This document shows, piece after piece, positions 21,421 to 34,377 of a stretch of 38,657 nt of DNA (position 1 is its first letter; each line of letters opens with the position of its first letter). This DNA is from Echinococcus granulosus (taxonomy: Eukaryota > Platyhelminthes > Cestoda > Cyclophyllidea > Taeniidae). A program made the position numbers and the translations under genes. The DNA is taken from positions 194,815 through 233,471 of the forward strand of contig NW_020170479.1 in assembly GCF_000524195.1 (NCBI RefSeq), read 5' to 3'. The notes below the pieces were generated by a model. That model worked only from the letters and a program-made list of their open reading frames with translations. It was not told the DNA's origin and searched no databases.

Positions 21421-24400
21421 TATATAGTCTCCCGTGCCTATGTTCCTCCATCAGCAGTTGCTGAATTACTCACTCGGAACACACTTTACCAAACCACTGC
21501 GTAGTTACGGAATAGAACATGGCAGATGGATTTAACACTCATGCTTGGCTTTCCTGGAATCTTATCAAGTGCTATTCTCCCGTTTGAGCGAAAGAGTTAT
21601 AGAAGCTCTCGTTTTTAATTCCTGTTTCCTTTGACTACCATAGGGTGAACATCAGCAGAACTGTGCATTTGTATTGCCGGTATGGTCACTACCAAATCAT
21701 GTCCGAACAAATTGTAGACTCTGTTACTATGAGAAAGGGAACTCTAACTACCCATTCGCAGCAAGCCGTTTGTAATTTCGGTATTTACCTCATTTTTTAT
21801 TCACAGTGTTCAAAGTGTAATGCCAAACCGCTCCTATTTGATGCAGTCTACGGGCAGGTAGCATGAAATATCTTTATTGTAGGAAGTGAGAATCCGAATT
21901 ATTGCCAGACAAAACTGGTGGAATAGCCGACTCGTAGGACAACCTCCTCCTCATCATCCCGTCTTTATTGTTTTCAAAATGCAGTCAAACAAATGACTGG
22001 TGATGAACAGGAAAAATAGAGATTGGTATTTTTCCTAGAAAATACGAAACAATGGCATATAGCAGCAAGTTATAATGATAGCCATACTGATTAAGTATGA
22101 CCAAATTATTCTCATCTTCCAGAAAAATCGTAACTCAAGTAAGGTATTTTGGCCTATTGTCAATGTAGGAACCTTAATTAGATTCCCATAAGTTTCTATT
22201 TTACAGTCCCCTCTGGATTTCACAATAAGTCAACTCAACAAACAAGCAAGCATACAGTAAATCTGGTGAGTACATTCACAGTAGATTGATTCAAGATTCT
22301 TTAGTTCCATCGGAGAGAGTGCTATAATTCCACGGTAGATAAAATGGAAGTACTTCCTCTCGACACCGTGATCTTTGGCTTATGCTTACAGCTACCCAGC
22401 CTTTCCATACGTAATTAATGGGTGGAATCAAGGGGACTTTGAGGAAGTCTCCGGTAGCTACAAGGAAATGCATCTTATGCATAACCGACTCCAGCCTCAA
22501 CGAGAGAACCCTTTTACACACAAGATATTGCATTCATTATCGTGTGAAAATGCAGAGCTTGAGAAAAGTGCGATTAAATGGTAGCATGCAAGCTCCAGCC
22601 ATCGGAAATATGGCAGGTCACCGTATGCAGGTCCCGTCAGTTTATATTAGGCAATAATTTCATCAATCCATGGGGTAGGAGCACCGTTTAGCTCGTTTCT
22701 ACAGTGTTTGCTTTAGCCGTAACACAATGCCGTGGTATTTTTTAGGTCATTCAAATCTTTCATGTCGTTCCTTATCCACACAAAGTAATTAAATCCTGCT
22801 TTGTTAAAGAGGTAAATCCCTGGAGATGTTCCACAGAGCTTCCTTTCTAAAGAAGAAATTTCTCCTAACTTTCATTGTATTAAACAATGATTCACATTTT
22901 ATCTGAATAAAGATCATTTTTGTGAGAAAAATTATCACTCGTGCTTCATTTAGTCTTGTTCTTTCCGCATTTGTAGCTACCAATGGTAGATCACCCCTAT
23001 TGAGCAATCGCTTAGCAGTCGATATTCCTCGGGACTGTTAGACCTACGCTTCTTATAAAAGAGGTATGCATCGCTCACAAAAGGAAAACAACCGGTTTTT
23101 TAAGTAGATAGTCTATTTGCTCTGTTTGATTCGCTTTGCCTCTGTATTAGTGCACATAAAACAAAGCTTTTTTGTCTTCTCGTTCCCTTAACCTACTTCC
23201 GGTGTTTTGATCTTGTGTATTGTGTTATCATAAAACTCCAGCCAACCAACCAACCAAATATCTTACCAGTTCTGAAATGGGAGATTATTCATGAACAACA
23301 AGCCTTCAAGGATATGAAGGGGAACGGATGTTCAAGTGTTGTAGAAATACCCGCATGTACCCTCTAGCTGACATGATTTAAATGAGCAGACAAATGGTGG
23401 GGGGCGCGTTTTGATGTATGGATTTAGAGACATGGGGGATGGACAGTGAATCAGCCCGCTCACTCCCTTCCCTCGAAATCACAGTAACCAACAGAATATC
23501 TTGTTTATTTTGAAAGGAATTTCCTTTTTGAACATCATAATAAGCTTGCCTATTCCCCTTGTAGCTTACTACGTGCCCCGATGACTCCTCCAGATGATCC
23601 TTCTTTAGTCATTTAACAACGCTTTAAACCACAATCTTTTTACCCCTGTGAGAATCTAGAAGGATTTAACGCCATTCTCCCACCCCCTCCCCTCCTCTCT
23701 CTCTCTCTCTCCAAGTGCTCTGCAATTTGGTTGGATTATCACCGAAGGATGTAATACTGGGTGCTGTGTGTTTTATAGCCCTCAGAATTAAGTCTTCTAA
23801 GTGACCTTCAAGTTACAGTAAACTTTAAAGTTGCACATTTCAATTCGCCTAATTTGTGCTGCGAAAGTGTGACTCATTTTTGTTTCAAATCATCCGATGT
23901 CAAATCACGCGTCAAAACCTATAGATTGGCAGGCTAAACATCCTGACTTTAGGTGAAGCAATGCCGAAGGTAAAAAGTAAATATCAGAGAGGAGAGAAAC
24001 GCAATAATGGATAGCTGGATGTTTAATTGAACATGGATTTGTGTGAATTTAATGCCGGTTTGTTTGAATTGGCGCATCACCTTGGGTATCAAGGCAAATA
24101 CTTGGTAGCTCTCATTGTTTACGTTTAACCGACTATCGAAGTCGTGAAGTGGTAGCAGGGTGATGAATTTTTCTACCTTACACAAAGAAGCCTTTCCCGA
24201 GGATGATATATCTAGATTACGTGAACTACTGCAAAGAGCAGTGCCGTATGCGTGTACGAGACTATAGTTCAATTCCTAGTTTTTGACGCAAGAGAACGCG
24301 CAATAACAAGACTGACCTTTAGTTGTCTGCAGTCGGTGGGTTTAGTACCTTACCGTGTATCTAGGGGGCCAATTTTATCATCACACATACACGCACATTT

Positions 24401-25110
24401 GCTGTTCAGTCATAAAAACACGTCCCTGTAGTTATAAAAGATAGGAGATGAGAAATTTACGTCTCTCTGTGATTTCTCTGATGATTAAAGTGTGGCAGAA
24501 GTTTAGATGATTGTGAGCCTCCCTTGCAGCCTATTCTTTATATTGAAAGGCAATTAAAAGGAATTCACACGATACAAAGGAGTACACATAATACGGTGTG
24601 ATGTGATGTTTCGATTTATTACTGCCGTTACTAAGGTAAGCTTAAAAAAGTTTTAAGAGAAACGGATTCTGGAGGATTTAACGTCTCGAACAGACAAATG
24701 TATCGATATGATTGGTTGGAATGCTGTCGCTAATGCGCGGGAATTTTTAGTGGGATACTTCTTCTTTTAATTTAATTTTAAACTTTATTTTCATATAGGC
24801 TTTTCAAACACTTCAATGAATTAAACTCCAGTGCTGGTTTATAGTCCATAACCCTTCCCTAAGACGACACTAGTCAGCTGACAATACCACATTTATAAAG
24901 AGGTTTTTCTCTAGAAGTCTTGATAAAAATCCTAGTCCAAGCCACCACCGCATTACTATTAGACTTGTCAATTATGTGTCGCTTTTGATCGTGTGATTGT
25001 CGCATACGAATAAGGTAAGAATAAGGCAGCATCCCTTACCTTCCGCATCATGTCAGTCTTGACGAGTTCTTGTGTCGTTGTACAGGAACTGGTCCACTCA
25101 ATCCAGGGTC
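21421..25110. other. intergenic, no gene recognised
   Basis: AT-rich, with a (CT)n tract at about 23692-23712. The longest frame (23949-24272, minus, 107 codons) has no recognised motif. Confidence 0.5.
23692..23712. repeat. (CT)n microsatellite
   Basis: Short CT dinucleotide run after a C-rich tract. Confidence 0.8.
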
Positions 25111-25116
25111 TTTCTG

Positions 25117-25232
25117 AAGAAGAAGAAGAAGANNNNNNNNNNNNNNNNNNNNNNNNNNNNNNNNNNNNNNNNNNNNNNNNNNNNNNNNNNNNNNNNNNNN
25201 NNNNNNNNNNNNNNNNNNNNNNNNNNNNNNNN

Positions 25233-25284
<52 letters not shown>

Positions 25285-25322
25285 AGAAGAAGAAGAAGAA
25301 GAAGAAGAAGAAGAAGAAGAAG
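25117..25322. repeat. compound GAA/GA microsatellite containing an assembly gap
   Basis: (GAA)n runs into 100 Ns. After the gap come 24 AG units (25233-25280) and then about 14 AAG units (25281-25322). The tract is purine-only on the plus strand. All translated frames over it are artefacts. Confidence 0.95.
25133..25232. other. assembly gap (100 N)
   Basis: Exactly 100 Ns inside a purine microsatellite. The true length is unknown. Confidence 0.97.
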
Positions 25323-28300
25323 GTTTGCTAGTGCTTCTTGGGGTTGCATCGTGTAGACGGATCTTGGCTTCCAGCAAGTGCGAGGGTCATGGTGAAAAAT
25401 TCTGTCTACAGTCCACCTCAAATTCAAACACTATGGCAACAAAGTTTCCTGAGTATGAGGTGGTGCGGATTTTGGACAGTTTTATGACAATTTGTTTATG
25501 CACTGCACGCGATTAGAAACTACAAGCATAGCTGTCACGACTTTCCTTTCCCAGTTAATGCAGGTGTAAACAGGTTGTTGCAGCACTCACGTTAGGCACT
25601 ACCTACGATATGCTTGTGGCCAAGTTATTAGCATCGTACTCGCATATTAATGTGATGACGACATTGCCGCCTACTCCTCTGTTCTAACAAAGGATCAAGG
25701 ATCAGAGGTTAGGGGTTTTCTTCAAGCAGATGTAGCTCCTGTTTTTGAGTTCTTCATCATCCCACTCATATGATCTCAACCATTTCCGAATGGTGCCCTC
25801 TGCTCCTACACTGTGCCAACTCACCTTCTACCCATACTACACAGCCAATTTGTCTAGAAGCTTCGAACATGATTGTTTGGCGGCAGGCTTAAGGCGGGAA
25901 GGCCGAAAAACCGAAAAGCAAACAGGATAGGATAGGGTGTGTTGAGTGCAAGCAGCATGAGATAAACTGAGGGTAAATTAAAGTAGGCGGGAAGTGATGG
26001 CGAGTGCTGCAATAGAAACCATCTTGGCAATACACTAACGGAAACCTCTGTTTAATGAAGCAGGGATACAAATAATCAAATGCATTTTGCGAGTTCCCAC
26101 AAGCCGTCGGAGAGGAGTCACTGCGGGGCGGTGTACCGGAAATCACACTAAAGGGGAAGAAAAAATTATTCCCTAGAACACCATTTTGTGTTACTGTTAG
26201 ACAACAGGTCAATTTATTGCGCTTAGGTGGGTAAAAATCCTCCGGCGGTGGTAGAAGGGTATTTGCTCCAATTGTTATTTAATTAATTGGCCATTCTCAA
26301 ACCTCCGTTATTCGGGCTCGGTTTTTATAAAGTGGGCTTCATAGATATGGCAATCAAACTTCAAAACAGCGCAGGAACCCTGCTTTTTATCCACCGGACA
26401 CTAACACAGTGTCGTAGGAAGAAGACATCTACCGGAGGTGGCTAAAATCTTCCCTATACTGTTTTTAGAGGAAGCAAAACTCGGGTGGTAAAGGCTTGTA
26501 TGCTCATGTGTAAATATGTGACTCCCATCTTTAGGAGAGTGAACACAAAAAAATACGGGCAGTGGAACTATGCGCGAAAAGCTTCGGTTCGTCATCACCA
26601 CCAGCAGCATCATACATGATCGCTAGCCCGTTCCCTCGTCCGCCACTTAACTAAACTTTTGTGTGCGCGCTCTCCAGCCAGCCAGCCCTTCGTGTAGGAT
26701 GGGTGATGTGATGATGGGAGGGGTGAAGAGAGGTGGCAGCGTGTAGGAGAGACGAGGCGGAGGAGGAGAGGGGAGATGAGGCAAGGGAGGAGTGAACGTC
26801 GCTGTCTCAAATGATTTATGCCACACGCCGTCGTGCATTTGCACCCGCTCGCTCGCTTGTGCATTAGTCCGCCCAATTCCAATGTGCCGTTCTGTTCCAA
26901 TATCACCACCAACCATCATCAACTTTTCAAATGGGCTAGCTCTTCACTGGTCCCCTCCTTCCCTTATTGATATTGCTACCTATGGGGATCACTTTATCAC
27001 CCGAGATTGTAATCATACACCAAAAGCCAAGTTCATATGCACCCTTCCAAACGGGTTCAATGAATTTCAAGAACATGAGTTGGTTAATAAGTACATTTTA
27101 TACTATTCCTTATCGTTAAGGCAGTGTGAGGAGCACGAGTCAGTAAGGATGATACTATGCATGGTGACTGAATCGTGGAAGTCCTTAAATGTGTCGGTCA
27201 GGCGTTCATCATGGTCACTCTTCTGCCTTGACCATCGCAACAGGATTCTCAGGTAAGGTTAATAGTCAGACAGGACCAATGAATTTGTATCTTGTGGGGA
27301 GTACTCCTTAATTCGTCAGCGATGTGTTGCCACGGTTTGTGCAACTGGATGACCTTTACCGTCTCCGTAAACCACTTTTGCTTAGCAGTATGATCTTCCG
27401 GCCAGGCATATAGCCTCCCTTCCCTTCTGTGTCTTAATGAGTCTTCTTTCCCATTGGAATGGCTCATTTCGACTTCCGGGAAGACTCGATTGCTACATTT
27501 GGCTCAAGCAAGATGGATCTGAAAGGGATAAGAGGCTAAAACTTTCCTACAGCAAGCATCTTCGTTGGTCCAATCACTCTTCATTGCAGATTCAAGGAAT
27601 CACATCAATTGGCCTCCTTCTACGGCAATCAGGAAAACCAAACTTGTTGTTTCTTTTGAATGGAGTTGTCAGCGCTGTCACCCTTGTAGCGGAAGGGTTA
27701 TTCCGGTTATTTCAGGTGAACGACTGAATGGCAACCAAATTTCAAGGGAATGAAGTGAAGGAGCACAGATAGGCTTCTTTCATTTTGATCGATTCTACCA
27801 AATAAAGTCTTCCCTTTAAACAATGGTTCCTAAGACTTACATCCAGTCCTAAGCTCTACTTTTCCATCCAGTTCTCAATGTGAGGGGGTGTCATCCCATT
27901 CCTCTATGTCACTCCCACTAAAAACAAGGTGCCTCTACCCCAGTTATTCATCCTGATTTTGTCTGGCAGTTGGTTTGAATAAACAAACCTACTGTTTTGG
28001 GTGATGCAACAAATGAGAGTTATGCAGCATTAATTACGCGAAGTAGGGTAACCAGGGCGCAATACTGGTTCATAAGGCTTACTTATAGAATGATATTGCC
28101 GTTTTTGAACCAAATTTCCTAAAAAATCATTCCCCACAATGTCTTAGATGATTTTACCTGAGTCTATTTAGGAGACATAAAGTTTACTACACCAGAAAAC
28201 ATTGCACTTCATGCATTAGCGATGGTGACAGCTCCTGTCAAATTACCGTCAAAAATGTCATCGTATCTGTGAGTTTCTTGTATCCACCTCAGGTAAATTT

Positions 28301-30709
28301 AGACTGACAATGAACAGTCAAAGTCACATTTCAGGCTGAATTATGTAGTTTGACAGGAAGATTCTGCCTTGCACCAATAATAGCGCAGGTTTCATTTCGT
28401 TTCTTGCAAAATCTAAAGTAGTAACAGATAATGAAGTATTCATGCGTTTGTGGTCGGTCTGATATATCATTTAATAGGTATTTGATATTTCAAGTCTTTA
28501 TTTGGATTCATGAAATCAAATCTAATCTATGCAGCAACTTATGTATCCCCCATTCTAGAATATAACTATTTTGATACTCGCCCTTCGTAGCAATATGCCT
28601 TAAATGTCAAACACTTTAGCATGCATTTTACATAGACCTTTGAGTTCACAAATGTAAGCTCATAATTTTAGTCGCCTTTAGGTGCGTAAGTACTTTACTA
28701 AGCAAGATTTGCGATAGAAAAACATATAGATGCTCAATTTAATAACAAGAGCTAGGTAGGTAACGTGCGCACGTCCACCCCATTAACCAATGGCAGAGGG
28801 GAGATCGCGACTGGCCCATTTAAATAAACAAAAGTCACCTCACTGTTCATGCGTCATGCTACCCTATTCTTCGGGTCCAAGTGTGTGTGCAGGAAGCAAA
28901 TTATAAGGGGGTAATGAATAAAGCAGGCTTGAAGTGACTCACCCTCAGTTCGGATCAGTAAGTTTTCTTTAGGGCTTAAGCCGATTGTGAGGTCTTACTT
29001 CGTGCCATGGCACCGATCAAAGCAATCAGTGGATGGAAGATTGAGCTAAAGCAACTGTGTAGAAAGCTAATGCCTTGGAAGGTAACCAGCCACCGAGAGT
29101 TGAAATTCAATCTCCCAAAAGGCTATTAGGTGGCGTGACTGCCTCCTACTTTGTTTCCGCATTTCTGGAGAACACATGAATAACTGAAGAAATTTAGTAA
29201 ACCAGAATTCACCATACACACTTCTTGTGTGGTGGCCTTACCATTTCATCTTCATATAGTATTAAAGCCTTGGAAAGCCTCTATGTAAACCCTTGGTTTG
29301 CATGGCGACAGCATTGTTATTCTTTCGATTTATTGTGGACCACCTTAACTTGTAAAAGTATTTTATGAGGTCTTACGAAAAGGGATTTTTTGTACTTTAG
29401 TTGGATATGAATTCCAGCGGCGTTAGGAATATCTTTATGTTCTCAAAAAAGTGGATTTCGAAAATAACTTGTACTGTGGCACCAGAAAATAAGGACCCTT
29501 TATCATGTTAATAAATGCTGTTCCATAGGAATCCCACTGTGGCCAAACACTTCCATCCCATCAACTAGAATTTCCTTTTCTTGAAGGAAAAGAAACTGTA
29601 AAAGCAAATCTTCAAACCGCGGAAAGCACTTTGCAGGGGGACCTGAGAAGACAAATTAATTTAAGTGAAATAACTTGTGAGATTTTCTTCAAAATTAGCA
29701 ATTTTCCTGGGAAATCAAATAAACAGAGTAATTTAGTGTTAATTTCAAGATGCAAGGAAGTTCCAGTTCGCCATTGACACTGAGTTTGCATTCCCAACCA
29801 CCCAGCCTCAAATTTCGCTCCACTAATTCTGAGTCAGACATCATTCATTTCACCAGAGGCAGTAACAGAGTAAACAGTTGAGATAATAACCGTGGGTACC
29901 TGCATGCCGCACCTAATCCAATTACCTGTTAGCTTGCTCAAGGTGGCACTTGCTAGGTCGAACCCGGCGACCCTGGGAGACTACCAACTCCGCCGTCGGA
30001 ATGGAGACATGTCTTTCAATGCCGATTTTAATCAGTGCCAATCATTGCGAAAAAGTCGAATTTACCGGAACGAAAGTATCAGATTTCGGTGAGGGCATTG
30101 GAGAGGTCCTCCTTAGTCAGCTCGACAAGGCAATAAAAAATCGACAAATATTGAAATGTCACATTGTGAAGTCAACGGAATGTCTGCAACATTTGTGAAC
30201 GGAAAGTCCTATTCAAACTAAAGAAGGGCTACTAATTTAGCCGTGGCAAGTAATTAGGAAACGGATTACTGTAGCCCTCCGTTGAAGAAACTGCATTGGG
30301 GAGTATTACACCTTGAAAGACTTCCCTGAGTCAGGAATCTTTCGCAGTGAGCACGTTTTACACGACAATCACTTCCCATGGAAAGGTTTGTGCATGGGAG
30401 AGCACCTTGTAATTGCGTCAAGTTGACTGTCTGACACCTCTCTTCCTAAGCTTCTTGAAACATGCTTGAAGGAGGTCCTTCAACACTACAAAAATAAAGC
30501 ACAAACTTAAAGTAATTCTTTTAGGTACTTCTCTAAGGAAGGTTTCTATTCTCGTTCCAGTCTAAGTTATTACTAAGAACTGGAGATAGTTGTGGTTTCT
30601 CAGATACGATAGGCCTACTATTGTGAGTTTCTGCAGAATTTTCCAACTAAAGAGTGCATCACTTTTTTCGGTGAGGGTTCACTTTAAAATCTGCACATCC
30701 AAGCATCTG

Positions 30710-30765
30710 TTCATTCATCCAAACCCTCGTTTATCTATTTATTCATCCATTCATGCATCCCCCAA
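30710..30765. repeat. degenerate ATTC/ATCC tetranucleotide repeat
   Basis: Imperfect TTCATTCATCC and TATTCATCCATTCATGCATCC units. Confidence 0.6.
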
Positions 30766-31004
30766 GTAATCCATTTAAATCCCCATGCGAATCTTAGTAG
30801 TGAAAGGCTGGAAGCAGAGATAGGCTGTATAAGGTCAAAGACATTCATAACTATGAGACTAAAAACATACGTGCTACAATTCATCCGCTGGGTTAATTGA
30901 ATGATCTCTCCGCCGGTCAGTTGGGGATAAAGTCATTCAAAAAAGACGTCACATCTGTAGGCACGCGCGAGGGGAAAAACGAAGGTAGGCGAATAGCCCT
31001 TATT

Positions 31005-31020
31005 CACACACACACACACA
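31005..31020. repeat. (CA)n microsatellite
   Basis: Eight or so CA units. Confidence 0.85.
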
Positions 31021-34000
31021 GCCCGGATATTGGGTGTGTTTACACGCGGCAATCTTTTACATCATCTTGAAAAAATATCTGGTAAGCGTTAGGTTAAACA
31101 GATCCGTCAGGCTAAGTTTATTCACACGCTAAGGAAATAGCAAAGTGGCCATGTCTCCAGATCCAGCTAAACGCTAGTGTGTTTAGCATCCACCCTATTT
31201 TCTGTTTTTCTAGCTCCCACTGCTAATGTCTTTCGGCTCTCTTGGCTGTCATAAAAGGGCCTAATTACATTATACATCAATGGTGTGAAATGGAGTGTCA
31301 ATAATACCAAGTTATATGTGTGTATATGTCTGTGTTTTCAACACCACTTAATTCTGTACACAGGAAGGAAGGATTTCGTGCCTCTTCAGGCATGAATTTC
31401 TGAATTCTAGAGGTGCTGTAAGGCGTGTAAATCCTTAAATAACCCCGTAATGAAGGTGTCGAGCTGCATTTAACCTCGATAAAGTGCGAAAGTAGGTGCA
31501 GATGGACTGGGGGCTGATAATATAGGGCTGGTAAAATAAGCGTGGGTCATGAGGACAGATCCGCAAGACATTGTAAACCAGGGAAAAATTTTTCATGTGA
31601 AATCACTGGAATTTTATGCGCTCATCAATGTGCAAGTGGTTCAATGGAATCAAGGTTTGAATTCATGTTTATTTTGACCATACACAACATCAGTATACTG
31701 TGACTCTGCTCCGTCACTGGTTGGATAGATGTTTGACCAAGGTAGAAAAGTTGGTGGTAGTTGTAAAAATGCTTAAGGCACGCATGCCTGATAAAAGGCG
31801 TCTTTAGGAATTCAAAAGAGTTGGAAGTCTATGCCGTTTCGATGTAGGATCCAATCGGCCAAGCTAGGATAATTATTCCTTTGGATCACTTTTTTGCGCA
31901 TTAATTCGAGTGGTCACTATATGCAATAAGTCTTGAGACGACTGAACGGCCTCATCAATCTCCATGATTTGCACTTTATTTTGGGGAGCACATATCCTCC
32001 CTTCTTTTCTACACCTTAATAATGAACTTGATTCTACTTATCATGACTCAAGAAAAGATTCAGAAGATTACAAAATGGGCCGTGGAAAGAAATTTTAGTG
32101 GGAAAATTCATACTGCACATTTAACCCAACTAGTTTAGATGCTTTTCAATGGAACTGATAGATAACACACTGCACACTTGATGTTGGGCAGGCTAAAGTA
32201 TGTAAAAGAAAAGTTTACGTTTTAGGCCAGAACTCTGTATTTTCATGCTCTCAAACGAGAAGACACTTGATGAGTCCAAATTTGTTCCCAAGCATTCAAG
32301 GACTTGACTGTAGAAGTGCTTTCATAGCTCCTTCAAGTTTATTTTAACAGTCAAAAATTGGAAAACACCTATTGTTTTAGCTTTTTAGTAATCAGTTTTA
32401 GTTAGTTTTTCGTTGTTCGAAGATTGACTACTCCTATGCGACGCTGCTGATCGTTTTCAAATTGGAGATCGTTGGCTAAACCATGACTCCTTTTCTAAAT
32501 AATCGACTGGAGTGCGGTACGTAACCGCAGTTGTGCCACACACAAATTGGGCAAAATTTCACCCACAGATGTTATGAGCTGTTCGTAATGGTTGAGCATT
32601 GAGTTCAAGACGAGTATTGTGTTAGAGATTGGCGGGACTTTAAAAGGTGGGAATAAAGGATTATGTATTTTACGAAGCAGTATAACTGGAACAGATGACC
32701 TTTATTTCAGTACCACAGTTTGGAAAGCGGAGGAGTCAGTTCTTTGGTGCATGCGTGCCAACATTTCCTGGTCCCCGGAAAGAAGTAAAGGATGAATACA
32801 AAATAAATGGATGGTTGGATGGATTAATGGAAGAGAGTTAATTTCCCGGTTGAAATGACAGCTTACATGGAAATACAACTTCGTTGAATGATCGTCGTGA
32901 AACCTATTTGCTTTTTTATTAAACAGAAAATTAGAAGTAACGCCACGGATTCCTAATTGGCGTCAAAACTGTTTGTTCATCTGTCAGGGTAGGCGATGAC
33001 CACGTCTAACTGTTCATGCAAAAGTGACATCAGTAAAGCAGTAAGTTCACTGCCACAAGACAAACTGGTTTAAACTGGCTCCGAAGTTCTTGTTGAATAA
33101 GGCTTTCTAAATAGATCAAATCCAATCACCCATTACCGTCACCAAGACAACCTACTTTTGAATCCACTGTCTTTAAAAGACGGCGTTCATGAGTCACCAA
33201 GGGTACGGTGAGTGGTTATGCTGACATCAAAGTCTTTTTGTTATCTTTTCAAAAAAGTTAATCATCAAATGCAGGAGAACGGTACCAGCTTTACCTACTC
33301 ATCCTACCACGTAAGTATTTCCTTCCCTTCCACAAATCAACCTGTACGATTGTGCTTTGCGGATGCCATTGATGCCCCTCCCACGTTACTGGTCTTCCGG
33401 CCCTTCTACAGACCTTGAATACGACTGCTTCCACACTCGTACGACGTGTAGACACTTCAGGGGTAGAGTGTCACCAACAGTAAACTTTGATCGAAGTATA
33501 TATGCGGACATTTAGGTATTAAAAATAAACAAACGGAATAAGTCAGCACCTGTATTTTAACTCCGACGGGCGTGTGAATGCCCCCAGGCGCATGTTCAAG
33601 GCTCGAAGGTAAAACCGGGCGCAAAAGATTCTGGACTAAATAATTATACTAAAAGCTATTATTTGAGGCATCCCTGGAGGTATGCCCCATGCACGGCCTA
33701 TGAACCACAACAATCCAGGTAGACTGATGCATTTAAAGACCCAAATAAAGCAGATATCATTCTGTTTTATGCATCGGCTACATAAAAGCACCTCAAGCTC
33801 ATCAAGCGGCTACAATAGCTGGTAATAAGAGATGACTGACCTAAACGAAGAGCTGCTGCAACTTCAGCATTTTTTCTGCCCATATGACCTGAAAATCCAG
33901 CAGTTTGCGATTGACCCGAAACTGAAGTCTGCCTTTGTGTCCAGTTTTACATTGCAATGTCGACCAGACTGAGGAGCGGGCGATTGTCAGCTTTGACAAG

Positions 34001-34204
34001 CCAAAAGGACAGTTTCGTCTTACTAGAATTTAAATTTTCCCCGGGTCACATAACTTTCATTTTCTAAATAATATATGGGGCAAAATTCCATTATTTTTTG
34101 TTCTATTTTCCAAGTCTTGAATGAAGAATGGAGATTTTGTGCTCGACTGTTGCATCATTCATTCGAGACTACCAGAAAATCGCAGCGCAAACTTAATGCC
34201 ACAT

Positions 34205-34377
34205 TTTAGGAGAGGTATGGATACTTGTTTAACTTTTAATTTTGGTTTTTTGGGCACTTGGGGATCGACTTCCTCACTTTAGCTGAAAGACAAAGCCTCC
34301 TAACCATGCCCGTATCCCCCAGCATTCTGCCCGAGCATTTTCCTTTTCCGCCTTCGGGGAAGTCTCGGGGCGCTACA
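34205..34377 (-). mobile_element. diverged LTR copy, minus orientation
   Basis: The best-kept part is the last 60 bp: CATTCTGCCCGAGCATTTTCC followed by CTTCGGGGAAGTCTCGGGGCGCTACA in order, matching the reversed start of the 9564 copy. Upstream, GGGCACTTGGGGATC fits the conserved middle. The left boundary is approximate. Confidence 0.65.

Larger units (their letters stand above)
25323..34204. other. intergenic, no gene recognised
   Basis: The longest frame in this half of the window (26792-27256, plus, 154 codons) and a pair of overlapping opposite frames at 27249-27753 have no recognisable motif. A purine-rich block at 26690-26800 and simple repeats at 30710-30765 and 31005-31020 are present. 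No tRNA or rRNA seen. Confidence 0.5.

Noticed and set aside
25048..25427. Poly-Leu/Ser, Arg-Glu and Lys frames across the second gap
   Set aside because: They are translations of the GA/GAA microsatellite and Ns, not genes.
26792..27256. 154-codon plus-strand frame, the longest outside the genes
   Set aside because: About one frame this long is expected by chance over 26 kb in six frames, and it has no recognised motif or splice-consistent partner.
29007..29129. 41-codon plus-strand frame (MAPIKAISGWKIELKQ)
   Set aside because: Short, with no recognised family and no supporting splice or regulatory context.
30353..30488. Possible seventh LTR copy (GGAAAGGTTTG...CACCTTGTAA, CTTCAACACTACA)
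   Set aside because: Only scattered short matches; the middle blocks of the family are missing, so it cannot be separated from chance by eye.
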